NCBI GenBank assembly: GCA_001599815.1
Contig: BCIA01000002.1
Coordinates: 6,917,626-6,981,625 of the forward strand
DNA: 64,000 bases
Origin: Furcasterigmium furcatum
Taxonomy: Eukaryota; Ascomycota; Sordariomycetes; Glomerellales; Plectosphaerellaceae
Reading direction: 5' to 3'
Shown here: positions 21,477 to 33,082 of the stretch, piece after piece
How positions within the stretch are numbered: the stretch's first letter is position 1
Layout: each line of letters begins with the position of its first letter
Notes under the pieces: generated by a model
What the model saw: only the letters and a program-made list of their open reading frames with translations
Databases searched by the model: none
Told to the model about the DNA's origin: nothing
Made by a program: the position numbers and the translations under genes

Positions 21477-22164
21477 GGTGTATGAGTGATGGTGGGAATC
21501 TGATAACTCGGCCCCATGTCGCGCTACTTTCACCGGACTGGCCCCCGTCCCCGCTGGGACCGGATGGACCAGGGTGTTGGTGCTGTGACCTATCCTGAGC
21601 CTCCGCGACAATCAAGTATTGCAGCCATTATTAGTACGCGGCTAAGCCCAGGGAGCACCAAATCGACCCGCGTGTAGACCCTGCCTGTCGGGATGTTTAT
21701 GTGAGGTCTCTATATTGTTCTAGGAAATCTGGATATCTCTTAGTTCAATGTTGATACAGAAGAGCGACTGCCCGTGTGAATGAGCCAAGTAAATTAATCG
21801 AGGGCCATCTGGCCCGGTTCAGAGATTCGCCGATGCATAGCCAGCGCTCATTGTGTCCCGATTTGGTTGTGAATGGCTTGCTTGGGCTCCGAGTCGTCGC
21901 CGCCAGTGCTGACTGAGGAAGCGAGGCAAGCGCTTACCTAATCCCACAGAGAGGGGCCGGTGAATCACGTGGCCCACTCGCCTCAGACGCAAAACTCCAC
22001 TTGCCTTTGTCCAGCCGCCTCCATCATCTTGCCCTTGCTAATCCTCTCACCAAACCAGACTCCGACCACGATCACGATCGCACTCTCGCGCCCGGTGCAG
22101 ACTTCGCTCTCGTACCATTTACTAATCCTCCATCCCAGCAACTGGAATCGCCGTCGTCTTGAAA
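21477..22164. other. Divergent promoter region between HET and THP3 genes
   Basis: A shared upstream region of 688 bp. A CACGTG palindrome (E-box type) lies at 21966-21971, about 195 bp before the THP3 start, and the sequence then becomes CT-rich. No coding signal seen. Confidence 0.5.
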
Positions 22165-23823
22165 ATGATGCCGTCCAGCTGGCCTCCGCCGCCTCCGGGC
22201 TTCGCCCAAGCCCAAGTCACACCGCCCTCGCCCTACGCCTACCCACAAGCCGGTAAGCCTATTCTTTGTCCCAACGCAGACAATATCGTGTCGCTGACCC
22301 CTCCTCCCTCAGTTCCCGCATACACTCCTGTTCAAGTTCGACAAGGCTTCGGCCAGTATCCTCCTCCCCCTCCCGCTGCCCCCTACGGCTCTATCCCTCC
22401 TCCCGCCACAATGTCTGCTCCCACAACCGGCCCCCAGGCCTCCGCTCCCACTAACGATCCGCCCGCTTCGACTCCCGGCAAGGTGACGTTTCCTGAGCCC
22501 GTGAGGCAGTATGTCAGCCGTGCCTTTCTGCCCGCCAACATGCATCCCTCGGTGTCGCGCTCAGATGTCGAAGCCAAGCTGAAGGAGATCATCACCCGTG
22601 CCATGGAAGAGAACCGTCTCTACTCCGCCGACTGGACCAGCATGAAGTCCCCAACCGCCGCAATCATGGAAGAACGACAACCCATTCTCGCACCAGGCTC
22701 CAGGAAACGCAAGTCGTCCGGCCTCGGTGACAACGAGGACCCTGCCGCGGTGCCTTGGCGATCCGGCAGTAACAACCGCTCCACGTCGCTCGAGGACCGC
22801 GTCACCTTCCCGTCCCCAGACAAGCGTTCCTGGATGGACGAACCGTTGCCCAAACTCAGTAAGTCCCAGAAGCAGCTGGAGAAACGACAGCGCCGCTGGG
22901 GCAATGTCCAGGCGACACCACGTTCGCCCACGCCCCCGCCGTCGACCGGCCCCGTCGTCGGCACCTGCGAGACTCTGGAGAAGAGGTACCTTCGCTTGAC
23001 ATCCGCCCCGGTCCCCTCGCAAGTCCGGCCCGAGCATGTGCTGCACAAGACCGTCGACCTGCTGAAGAGGAAGTGGAGGAAAGAAAGCAACTACTCGTAC
23101 ATTTGCGATCAACTGAAATCCGTGCGTCAAGATTTGACCGTCCAGCGCATCAAGAACGACTTCACCGTCACCGTGTACGAGCTCCACGCCAGGATTGCCT
23201 TGGAGAAGGGGGATCTAGGTGAGTATAATCAGTGCCAGACCCAGCTCCGCATGCTGTACGGTCAGGGCCTGAACGGCAATCCCCTGGAGTTCAAGGCGTA
23301 TCGTATTCTCTATTTCATCCACACCGCCAACCGCACCGGGTTGAATGACGCCCTGGCGGATCTAACCCCCGCAGAGAAGGAGGAAGGCCCCATCAAGCAT
23401 GCTCTCAATGTTCGTTCCGCTCTCGCTCTGGGCAACTATCACAGATTCTTCCAGCTCTACCTCGACACACCCAACATGGGCGCATACCTGATGGACATGT
23501 TCGTCGTCCGGGAGCGTCTCGCCGCCCTGTGCAATATCTGCAAAGCGTACGTGCCCCTCCCCCAAGACCCCTGAATCAGAGAAGAGACCATGGCTGACAG
23601 GATACGCAGTTACAAACCAGATGTAAAACTACGGTTCATCACCGAAGAACTCGGCTTCGAGTCAGACCATGATGCTGCGCAGTTCATCGTCGACTACCAG
23701 GGCCAGGACCTGCTCGAGGAGAGGGGTGACTCGATCACCCTTCTCACGGGCAAGGCCGGTCAGCTCTTTGACGCTGCACGAGGAGCGGCCTTCCGCACCG
23801 TCGATATCAAAGGCCAGATCTAA
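22165..23823 (+). CDS. thp3: SAC3/GANP-domain protein, THP3 (LENG8) type
   Basis: Exons 22165-22252, 22313-23546 and 23610-23823 give 511 residues. The N-terminal half is low-complexity and Pro-rich (SWPPPPPGF, YPPPPPAAPYG) with basic patches. From about residue 250 to the end is the SAC3/GANP/THP3 helical region (TLEKRYLRLTSAPVPSQVRP, YICDQLKSVRQDLTVQRIKN, EYNQCQTQLRMLYGQG). The short length and the RYLRLTSAP motif point to THP3 rather than the large TREX-2 scaffold SAC3. Yeast Thp3 partners Csn12 in transcription elongation and splicing; nuclear location is inferred. The first intron is exactly 60 nt with no in-frame stop, so unspliced message would encode 20 extra residues. Tandem ATGs at 22165 and 22168 both fit as the start. 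Confidence 0.88.
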
Positions 23824-26800
23824 TGCGTTGCCTTAAACCGATACCCCTGAGATTTCGCGGGGACTCTGCGTCACCCTTGCCACCCTCGTCGCCCAACGGT
23901 TCATTACACGACCAGGCCGAGCGACAGGCACTGGTCCCAGTCCCGATCACCTCGTAGCGTCTTCTGAATTTTATTCCTCGCCAAAGCGTTGCTCCCATTG
24001 CCCGGCCGGCCACAGTCAGTGCTGGGAGGGACCGCAGCACGTAGTGCCGCAGCGCCCTGGCCACCCTCTCGGCCCGCCATCGGGATCGGGATCGATGGGT
24101 GGGCATCGCGATTGCGTAGCCACTGCTGCCACGGCATGTTGTACATAGATTTCGACTCACGGACGGCTTCCGCAAGGGCCGCATCCGTTGCATGAAGGAG
24201 TGGGCAGGCATAGTTAGCGTTGATTGAAGTACGGGATGCCGGCATACCGGTCAAAAGCAATTCGGCATGATTATGAACTTATATGATGGACGCGTTTCCG
24301 TGATCGTCTCTGACTGGCATGTGTCCAGTCGCAAGCTGTCAGTCAATCTTCGAGAAAAAGGACGGACTTGATGTTTCAGCGGGACCTCCCTGTCAGTCGG
24401 ACTTGGCGTGATCCGGAGGCAGCGAGTGTCATTTAAGGTGGGCAGTGGAGGTTTCCCGCGGGTAGCATGAACACTGGGTAGGGTATTTGGAATATCACTC
24501 ATGCTTCGCGTCGTTTCTTCTCGTTGACGGATCCACGAGCGTGCTTGGGCAGGGTGTCTGTCATGGCCTTTGCACAGAGGGACTCGCCTAACCGAAGCGA
24601 TGCGCATTTCGGGACCACGAACTCGGATCAGAATCGCAGCGGATTCAGTTTCCCATGAGCCACCAGACTAATAACTCCCTGCCAGCCCGGCCGACGGAGT
24701 CTCTCCCGCATTCTGCTGCTGCACAGACCATGATGAACGTGCCGGTCCGGGAGAGACATCCCTGCACGTCCCGGTTTCACCATGACCTGGGGGCCCGGGG
24801 ATATCCAATGCTGGTCACGTCGAGCCGCGACTTGCACGTAATTTACCTGATACGGCGAGCGGATGGTAGAGATGGAAACGAAATACACAGGGTATACGAT
24901 TAAGATGATGTCACGGCGAGGGCGGGTGATGTGCATCCCATATGATGAGACGCGAGATTCGCCATGGTGTGTGTGGGAGATACGCCATCGACGATGAGTT
25001 CCCAGGGACGGCAGTGACCATTCGCAAGGGATCATTCCGTGGCTGCCTCTGGAAGCGATGGATTTCCGTGACAAAGAAACCGAAGGACTGTCGCCCGGGG
25101 ACCCAGCCAAGCCCGCGCTAGCTGACACAGATGCGCTGCCTTTTGTTCGGGAAGCTTGAAGAATGTTCAGGTTGGCAGTGAGTGCAGTGTGGCAGGTGGA
25201 TTCGGAGTGGAGGTTTATTTTCCAGTTCGTCGGTGGATGAGGCGCCCGGTCCAGGCCAGACAGGATCAACGGCGCCAATGCGTCCAGTCCCAGTGTCCCA
25301 CCAGGCCCCTGCACCCCTTTTTTCGGGCTGACCCTCTTTAGCAGCGAGGGACCACTAACCAGGGCGTCCGACCCCTGCAGGTCGGGCAGCTGGTCCAGTG
25401 GGATGGCGAGATGGGCAGGAATCAGGGCGGGGAGGGACACACGCAGGGAGCCAAGTCGAGTCCTTTTTCCATCGGGTTCCCTCCCCTCCATCCCATCCAC
25501 CCTGCTGCTGCTGAGGTGCTGCTGCCGCCGCGTCCGTGACCTCCGCGCGCTCGCCTGTTTCTCTGCAAATCCCCCTCCTTCCCTCACCGGAGCCCAGCCA
25601 AAGCCGCCGCCAGCCTCGGACCTGCGCAAACCTGGACCGTGGACGACACGACACGACGCATCGCGCGCCTACGAAAACGACATAAAGGGGCTTTTGGTCG
25701 AGCAGGGACAAAGCAAGCTCGACGGTGCGATTCAGTGCGGTATTTGCTTCCGCACACTGGGGAGACGACGCCAGCGCCAGAGGGACAGACAGACAGCCCA
25801 CCCGACGGGACTGACTCCAGAAAAACAACACCCACAGCCACTGGGACTCCGAGTCGAGCGACGACGACACGGCCAGCCCGATAGGACACTGATTCACCAG
25901 ACCGGCTGAGTCGATTGCGAATAGGAAGACGACCAGGACGACAAGGGTCGCAACCGGCTGATTGATTCACCAGACCACGGGCCGCTCGACGAACCGCCTT
26001 GTTGTTCTGCCTCTGCCGTGTGTGTCACTGGCATTGGATTCAAAGAAGACGACCTCATTTTCTTTGCTGCTTGAAGCGACTGCGAAGAAGCAGTTCTTAG
26101 TCACAAAGTCCCCGGCATCAAATCTCCAGCTATCTATCTCTGGAGAGGTACCTACTTATATACAGCCCTCCGCCACCCCGCACTCAAGGGGCCATTGCGT
26201 CTTCTGGTCTTGCGACACACAAATCACCCCCTCAACTCATCAGCCGTACTTGGAGAAAGGCGCCTGGACACGTCGACATTTGGATATCTACGACCGTTAT
26301 CTTGGTCCGCTAGCGCTCTTCCTCCTCCTTATTATTACCGGCCGCGAGTGGTTCGAATAAGACACGGAAAACAGGCTGTTCTCGGACTCGGGCGGCGCCG
26401 TTACACTAAATCTTCAGCGACTCTGAAGGTTGCGCGCCAGCACGGAAGCAGTGCTTGGGTCCTACCTAGGCAGGTAGATCGCGGCTGCTCTCGAAGCAGA
26501 GAAGGTACTTGCGACTCAACAATCGGTGGCAAGCGCCGGCGCCCGTCCGTCGTGCCGGTAGCACAAGATGAAGGTTCGTGAACTGGACTCACCTAAACCC
26601 CTCCCCCGCGGCTTTCTCCCCCCCTTTCCATCCTTCCTGAATTCCTTGCCCGCGCTCTGCTCCCGTCTCTCCGCTTCCCCCAAACATCAAAACACTGCGA
26701 TTCTTCAGGTGTCGCCATCGCGTCCCGCCGTTCCCTGGAGACACCCAACTCGCGAAGGCGCCCCTCGTGCGCGATCGATCGATCCCCAGGGCATTCAGCT

Positions 26801-26882
26801 GGGCTCCTCGCGGCGCATCCCCTTCCTGACGCTGGGCTGCCCATTTGCGCATGCCACCCGCTGCATTCACCCGATACTAACT
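23824..26882. other. Large intergenic region and probable long BEM1 leader
   Basis: About 3 kb without a supported gene. Frames of up to 333 codons on the minus strand (24628-25629) have no domain or codon pattern to back them. From about 25400 the sequence is alternately CT- and CA-rich with many short upstream ATGs, which fits a long transcribed BEM1 leader. The frame before the BEM1 ATG stays open back to 26568, but its composition does not look like protein. Confidence 0.45.
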
Positions 26883-28919
26883 ATGGCGTCACTCGTAAAG
26901 GCACTCCGAAGATCGATCAAGGGCGAGAAGGACCCCGGCAAGGTCAACATCACACCAAAGTCCGCCGTTGCTATTGTTCCCCCGAAGAAGGTTGGTTTCT
27001 CTCCCCGCGCCTTGCCTGCTTGCCCGTTCGCGACTTTGTGCTGACCTGCTCTCTGCCAGGTGATTCGCGCGCTCTACGACTATGAAGCACAATCAGGCCA
27101 GGAGCTGAGCTTTTCCCGCGGCGATTTCTTCCACGTCATCGGCAGGGAAGACGACCCCGACTGGTACGAAGCCTGCAACCCTGCGCTCCCCGACGCCCGC
27201 GGCCTCGTCCCCGTCGCCTTCTTCCAGGCCCTGGGCCGCACTGAGCGGGACAGCGGCCAGTCCGACGGAGGCCCCCCTCCCCGCGCGCCCGCCTCGAAGA
27301 ACCCCGACCACGATTCCGGCTATGCAGAAGGCCCTGCCGCGGGCCGCCCCGGCTCCTCTCCCAACCAGGGAGGGGCGGCGGCTGGCCTGATATCATCCCC
27401 GAGTGCCCCCATGCACAACGGCCAACCCATGTCCGCAGGCATTCCCGGCCAGCGCATGTCTCGCTCGGGCAAGAACGGCGCCATGGTCTACGGCATCGTC
27501 ATGTACGATTTCAAGGCCGAACGCGCCGACGAGCTCGAGGCGAAGGCCGGAGAGGCCATCATCGTCATCGCGCAATCCAACCCGGAGTGGTTCGTCGCAA
27601 AGCCCATCGGTCGGCTTGGTGGGCCCGGCCTCATCCCCGTCTCCTTCATCGAGATTCGGGACATGGCCTCGGACAAGGCCGTCGCCAACCCCGCCGATGC
27701 GATCAAGAAGGCAGGCGTGCCCAGGGTGGAAGAGTGGAAGAAGATGGCTGCCGAGTATAAGAACAGCAGCATCACGCTCGGAAAGTTCGAGGGCGCCAAC
27801 CCCCAGCAGGGAGGCGTTGAGCAGGCCATGGAGCGCATGAGCCTGCAACAGCAGCCAGGCCACAGTCGCATGAGCAGCCAGAACGGTGCTACCTCGGTGA
27901 GCGCAACCAACTCCTACACTCTGAGCCGCGGGGCTAACGACTTGCTACCCCAGCAAACCCAGCGCCAGAACAGCCAGCAATTCCAGGCGCGCGCATCACA
28001 GCAGGCCTCGGCCCAGTCAACACCTTACTCAAAACCTGTCACCCAGCTCTACTCACCCGTGTCAGCGCGGATTCCCAGGTATTGCTTCGCGGAGGAGAAG
28101 TACTGGTTCGTCATCGAAGCAGTCCTCGAGGACGGCCGGCACTGGGAGCTGTCACGTTACTACGAAGACTTCTACGACTTCCAGATTGCGCTCCTCACCG
28201 AGTTCCCCGCCGAGGCCGGCAACACCGGTGAACAGAAGCGGACGCTGCCGTACATGCCCGGACCCGTCAACTACGTCAACGAGGTCATCACGGAAGGCCG
28301 CCTGCACAACCTGGACGCCTATGTCAAGAACCTGCTCGCCCAGCCGCCCTACATCGCGAGGTGCATGCTCGTCAAGCAGTTCTTCGCCCCCCGCGAGGGT
28401 GACTACGAGATGGACCCGAACGCTGCCGGCGAAGACTACCGTCTCTCCGGCGGCTCTCAGCCGTCGTCCACGGATTCGCCTGCCGATGGCGCGTCCCGCC
28501 AGTCGTCGCGGAACAACCTCAACGGCGGCGGCTACGGCGGCCTGTCTGCCGCTCCGCAACCAGCTCGCATGGGCGCCCCTGCTGGTGGCAACCAACCGGG
28601 TATGGCCCGCCAAACGTCGTCCCTGTCACAGCCCTCCCAGACCTCCCTTTCGCCCGGCATTAGCCAGCCAGTCTCCGCCATGAAGGTCAAGCTGTGTTTC
28701 AACGGCGACCTGATTGCGATCCGCGTCCCCACGGATATCCAATACCAGCAGCTTCACGATAAGATCGCGGATCGGCTGAAGATTCCCCCGGGCGAGAATG
28801 TCGAGCTCTTCTACAAGGATGAGCGGACAGGCGACAAGCCGAGCCTCATGAGCGATAATGATCTGGATATCGCTCTGCAACGAAACGAGAAGCTTCTTCT
28901 CTACGTAGAGCATGTCTGA
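26883..28919 (+). CDS. bem1: BEM1-type polarity scaffold (SH3-SH3-PX-PB1)
   Basis: Exon 1 is 26883-26990 and the rest runs from 27060 to the stop at 28919. Domains in order: basic N-terminus (MASLVKALRRSIKGEKDPGK), SH3-1 at about residues 37-95 (VIRALYDYEAQSGQELSFSR), SH3-2 at about 177-235 (VYGIVMYDFKAERADELEAK), PX at about 370-483 (IPRYCFAEEKYWFVIEAVLE), and PB1 at about 577-655 (MKVKLCFNGDLIAIRVPTD). This is the exact order of Bem1/Scd2, which brings Cdc42, its GEF Cdc24 and PAK kinases together at growing tips. A second intron at 27897-27953 (GTGAGC donor, GCTAACG branch, CCCCAG acceptor, 57 nt, no stop) is likely; splicing gives 636 residues, retention 655. The intron-1 donor GTTGGT is unusual but needed for phase. 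The PB1 domain would bind Cdc24. Confidence 0.93.
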
Positions 28920-29708
28920 AGCATCGTTGCTGGTCCTCGGCTGGAGCTGGGTTCTTGGATATCATCGGGCACCTGCTCACGACTTGCCAGAGGACGCGAC
29001 CATCTCCGACGCCTCGCTCATTCGCTTCACCATCTTTCGATTCGTTTCTATACGCTTCTTGCTGTATGGGTAACCCCCCTTTCAACCTTTCAGATTTACG
29101 GATGACGACTTTATACCACCGCGGATGAGGCCCTCGTGCGACAAGCAGTCCTCGCGTTCTTCTTATCATTTCTTCTTCACATTATTTGGTTCTGCCACTT
29201 CATCAAAGAATACCTAGGGACATGGCGGGCATCGTCTTCAGAAGGCGGCATCAGCCAGGACGGCGTTATCATGGGTTTTCCACGAGGGACTGGGCCGGAC
29301 GGACGGACGGACTGTCATGGATGGAGAGGGCCGGGGGTGGATCTGCTTCACGGCATCATCCCGAGAGAAGCGGGACGGGATGGGCGGGTGGATGGACGGA
29401 CACGGGGCGTGGAGGGTATACCAGGCCCTCCCACGGGCAAGATGAGATGAGGTGCGATGAACGAAAAGAACTGATTCCCCCAAGACTGTTGTGGTTCGTG
29501 ATGTATTCATTGTATGAGGATCCTTTGTATGGATAGCATTAAAAGAGGAATTGGAACAGCTAGAATTCTCCGGAGAGTATACAGTAGTACTCTCTCAACC
29601 CGCCCGCACCGAACGAAGAAGGACGCCAAACCCCACGAACGCCTCGTACCCTCCCGGACCAACTGCAGCTCGTAACAGCAACTACGACGACTCCCAAGAT
29701 GACGGCTA
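28920..29708. other. Convergent 3' region between BEM1 and the CENP-B-type gene
   Basis: A 789-bp spacer with a patch of short GGAC/GGAT-type simple repeats around 29290-29400. No gene signal; holds the two 3' ends. Confidence 0.5.
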
Positions 29709-31031
29709 CTAGACGACGACGTGGGTCGAGAGGTGCTCCACGGCCTCCTTGATGGTGCGGAGCATGCGGTTGTTGATGCAGAAGGGACACCGCACGGGGC
29801 GGTCGTGGGAGGAGATGGGGTCGTCCGCCTTTATGGGCGTTAGCGTGATGTCTTCGCCGTGGGGGCCGTGGAGGGTGCCACTTCCGGACATGGGCGTGAA
29901 GCGCGCGGGGGGGGCGGCGGAGGCGCGGTGCATAGGCGTCGCCAGGGCGGCGGCGGCGGTTCCCTGGACGCGCTCGCGCTGCTCGCGCTCCTCCCTGGCG
30001 GCGGCGGCGCTGGCCTCGGCCTCTGCCTCTTCCTGCTGGAGCTGGCGGAGGGCGTTCTGGAGGACGACCTCGGGGTCGTCCTCGGCGCCGTACATGGTCG
30101 TGTCGGCGGGGGGCGGGGCCGGGACGAGGTTCGGGTCCGTGGGGGGGCCGGGGGCGAGGGGCGGCGGCTGCTGCTGGACCTGGGGGGAGCCGGCGCTCGC
30201 GGGGAGGGGGGCCGGGTTCTGGGAGCGGCGGAGGATCTCGTCGCGGACGAGTGCGCAGATCTGCAGGGTCGCCTCGACGCCGACGACGCGCAGGACGGAC
30301 TCCTTGATGGCGGCCGGGGAGGTGTCGGGGGAGATGGCCATGAAGCGCGGGACGCAGTCGGCGAGGTAGTTGATGTCCTCGGCGGGGCTGATGGAGCCGT
30401 CGCCGTGGCGGCGCTGGCGGCGGACGAGGAGGCCGTACCGCTTCTTGAAGCGGTGGATCCAGCCGGGGGAGAACTCGGGGGGCTGCTCGTCCTTGTAGCG
30501 CGGGAGCTGGGCGAAGATGGACTTTGCCTTCTCGCCGAGCTCCTCGTTGGTGGGCTGGCGGCCGGACGCCTGGACCTGCTGGTACCAGAGGAGGACGAGC
30601 TTCTCGACGTCGGGCCAGTTGCCGAAGCGCAGCCGGGACCCGGAGAGCTGGGGGTGCTCGCCGTCGAGGCGGGAGTATTTGGGGGAGAGCGAGTGGGAGA
30701 CGGTCGACTGGGAGATGTTCTGGCCGTAGCGGCCGTAGAACCACTCGATGCACGTCTTGTGGCTCGGGCGGATGGTCTGCGAGTTGGCCCATCGGCGGAG
30801 GGCGCGTCGCTGGTCGAGGGTGAGCGAGTGCCGCTCCTTGGGCGCGGGCGTCACGGACGCGGATGCGCCCAGGGCGGACGCGTCGTCGACCTCGGTGGCA
30901 TCGTGGCCGAGATGCTCGTCGTGGAGCTCGTGGCCGTCGTGGGCGGCGTGCGGGTCGTGGCCGTCATGGCCGTCGTGGGCGTCGTGCGGATCGTGGGCCT
31001 CGAGCCCAGAGGCCAGATGCTGGTCGGCCAT
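29709..31031 (-). CDS. CENP-B/Tc5-type helix-turn-helix DNA-binding protein
   Basis: A single frame of 440 residues from the ATG at 31031; the open frame continues upstream but without an ATG. Residues about 68-125 (TLDQRRALRRWANSQ, SQSTVSHSLSPKYSRL) form a CENP-B N-terminal/psq-like HTH, and about 140-205 (WPDVEKLVLLWYQQVQASG, FSPGWIHRFKKRYGL) form the CENP-B/Tc5 transposase HTH. The DDE endonuclease domain that follows in pogo/Tc5 transposases is absent; instead there is a Gln/Pro/Ala-rich region and a conserved-looking end with CPFCINNRMLRTIKEAVEHL. This looks like a host DNA-binding protein derived from a transposase, comparable in plan to ARS-binding or CENP-B-like proteins. The N-terminus (13-44) is a striking His/Asp repeat (HDPHDAHDGHDGHDPH), perhaps metal-binding. 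Function is otherwise unknown. Confidence 0.8.
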   Translation of the reverse strand: MADQHLASGLEAHDPHDAHDGHDGHDPHAAHDGHELHDEHLGHDATEVDDASALGASASVTPAPKERHSLTLDQRRALRRWANSQTIRPSHKTCIEWFYGRYGQNISQSTVSHSLSPKYSRLDGEHPQLSGSRLRFGNWPDVEKLVLLWYQQVQASGRQPTNEELGEKAKSIFAQLPRYKDEQPPEFSPGWIHRFKKRYGLLVRRQRRHGDGSISPAEDINYLADCVPRFMAISPDTSPAAIKESVLRVVGVEATLQICALVRDEILRRSQNPAPLPASAGSPQVQQQPPPLAPGPPTDPNLVPAPPPADTTMYGAEDDPEVVLQNALRQLQQEEAEAEASAAAAREEREQRERVQGTAAAALATPMHRASAAPPARFTPMSGSGTLHGPHGEDITLTPIKADDPISSHDRPVRCPFCINNRMLRTIKEAVEHLSTHVVV

Positions 31032-31564
31032 CCTCTTGACGACTTTGGAAGCGTCCCCTGTGGCGCGATGCGATTGCTGGATGGGATCGTTGTATCCGGG
31101 TCGTAAATGTTGCGATGTGGTGGAGATGGCAGATTTGCAGTTAGAGGGGAAAGTCAGTCTTTTGGGGGACCGGGAGAACAAAAGACCTCGACTTGCGAGG
31201 GAGGGGAGGTGCTCGGCACGGTGCGGCTACAGTGCATTGCGCTTCGCGGACTGTGGCACAGCGGAGGGCCAATCTCGTTTATTAAGATGCACCCCCACTG
31301 ACTCGTCCAGTGGCCACTTCCTTGCATATCTCAAATGCTTCGTCGTCGCAATTGCACAAACAGCCTTTGAGAAGGAGCCCTCGATATTGCAATCCTAGAT
31401 TCCGTCTTTAAAAAGTTCGAGTCCCAGTGCTCCTCTCTGTCTCGGATGATAGTTGTCGCCGAACAGCCGGCAACAACAAAGCATCTCAATCAACGCCACG
31501 CCCGATTTGGGCGTTCCAGAAGCAAAACCGGGAAGTTGCTGATGGACGGAAATGCATTCAACCG
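31032..31564. other. Promoter of the CENP-B-type gene and 3' end of thymidylate synthase
   Basis: A 533-bp stretch; both neighbouring genes are read from the minus strand. No further feature identified. Confidence 0.5.
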
Positions 31565-32617
31565 CTACACAGACATCTTCATCGCAATCGTCTTGTGCGG
31601 GTCGTACCCCTTGACGACAAAGTCTTCCACCTTCCATCCGTCAATGCTGCAACCTGGGCTCTGCGCCATCTCCAGCGTCGGGAAATCTCTCGGTTCTCTC
31701 TCCAGCTGAATCTTCAGGGCGTCGATGTGGTCAACATACACATGCGCGTCGCCCATGACGTGCGTCAGGCTTCCCGGAACCAGGTCGCATGCTCGCGCAA
31801 TCATGTGAGTGAGGAGGGCGTAGCTGGCAATATTGAACGGCACGCCCAGGCCCATGTCGCAGGACCTCTGGTACAACTGGCAGTGCAAGTGCCCTTTCGG
31901 CTTGGTGCCATCTGCGGCGGAGGCTGCATCTTTGCTTCGGGGATACGAGACGTAGAACTGCGCGAACATGTGGCATGGAGGCAGGGCCATCTGCTTCAGG
32001 TGGGCGGGGTTCCATGCGGAGAGCAGGATGCGCCGGTCGTACGGCGTGTTCTTCAGCTTGTAGATGACCTCGGCGAGCTGGTCGACTCCCTGCCCCGTGT
32101 AATCGGTCTTGGCGTCGACGTATTCGGCGCCGAAATGCCGCCACTGGAAGCCGTATACGGGGCCGAGATCGCCCACCTCGCGGTGGGAGAGGCCGACGCT
32201 GTCGAGGAACTCGCGCGACCCGTTGCCGTCCCAGATCTTGACGCCGGCTTCGCTGAGTGCCAGGGAGGACGTGTTCCCCTCGATGAACCAGAGCAGCTCG
32301 GCGATAACGGCGCGCAGGAACACGCGTTTTGTCGTCAGGAGGGGCAGCACGGGTTCGCCGTTATTGTTCAGCGAAAACTTGAGGGGCGTCGGCGCGAAGA
32401 TGGAGATTGTCCCTGTCCCTGTCCTGGGATGCGTTAGAACGGCATGGGCAACCGGGTTCGGGTGCAATCCCTACCTGTCAGGTCGGTGCTCGCCGTCGTT
32501 CAGAATCTCCTGCACCAAGTCGAGGTACTGGTACTCTTCGTGTCGCTTGGGCGGCCTGCTCTCCTGTTTCGCCGGCGCTGGCGCGGGCACTCGTGAAGGG
32601 TCCGATGATGCTGTCAT
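31565..32617 (-). CDS. tmp1: Thymidylate synthase
   Basis: Exons 32617-32475 and 32423-31565 give 333 residues, slightly longer than the bacterial enzyme because of a Pro/Lys-rich N-terminal extension and an insert near SKDAASAADGTKPKG, both usual in fungi. It makes dTMP from dUMP using methylene-tetrahydrofolate. The nucleophile is Cys198 in LPPCHMFAQFYV; other signatures are EEYQYLDLVQEILNDGEHRPD, LRAVIAELLWFIEGNT, YGFQWRHFGAEY, QRSCDMGLGVPFNIASYALL and HVYVDHIDALKIQLEREP. The enzyme acts in the cytosol or nucleus as a homodimer. Two MluI cell-cycle boxes lie 115-140 bp upstream, suggesting G1/S control. The gene is divergent from the SMP-30-like gene. Confidence 0.97.
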
Positions 32618-32731
32618 GCTGAGGGCTGTATCTCTTGCCGGGTGAAGGTTGGATTTGTGGGAGGATGAGGCGAATGGAGGGGAAAGTTGGCTTTGAGGAG
32701 GGGATCTTGTCCGAAACGATGGCCATTTGAG

Positions 32732-32757
32732 ACGCGTCAAGTGGGTTGTCGACGCGT
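32732..32757. promoter_or_regulatory. Pair of MluI cell-cycle boxes (ACGCGT) upstream of thymidylate synthase
   Basis: ACGCGT occurs at 32732-32737 and again at 32752-32757, 20 bp apart and 115-140 bp upstream of the thymidylate synthase ATG. In yeasts the MBF factor (Swi6 with an APSES-family DNA-binding subunit) uses this motif to activate DNA-synthesis genes, including thymidylate synthase in budding yeast, at G1/S. Position and pairing make the same use likely here. Confidence 0.7.
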
Positions 32758-33082
32758 TCCTCTTTAATCCAAGGGTGGATGGAGGGGTATAGAGATGACT
32801 AAGACGTTGATCTCGTCGCACCCCTCCCCTTATGTCGACCACGCCCCTAGTTCTGACTTCAAGTTCACAAGCTTGGTGGATTGTCATACTGATACGCTGT
32901 GGTTCATATCAAGAATCGACGAGCGCAGCATAAGGCAGGTCGATCACTTCGCACTCAATCACAGAACTGATAGAACACAATCTCAGTCCCTCACACCGCC
33001 TCTGTGCTGAGCCTTGCAACCACTTGAGAGAAGACAGACATCACTCCCGTGAACTCTTACATAAGTTACGACTCTTTGAAAG

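Noticed and set aside
24628..25629. 333-codon open frame on the minus strand upstream of BEM1
   Set aside because: No domain, mixed codon use, overlaps the likely BEM1 leader, and several other frames are open in the same place.
26568..26882. N-terminal extension of BEM1 from the upstream in-frame ATG at 26568
   Set aside because: The extension is unlike BEM1 N-termini and of leader-like composition; the MASLVKALRRSIKG start fits the family.
29859..31106. 415-codon open frame on the plus strand opposite the CENP-B-type gene
   Set aside because: Low-complexity Gly/Ala/Val/Leu product mirrored from the real gene; no domain.
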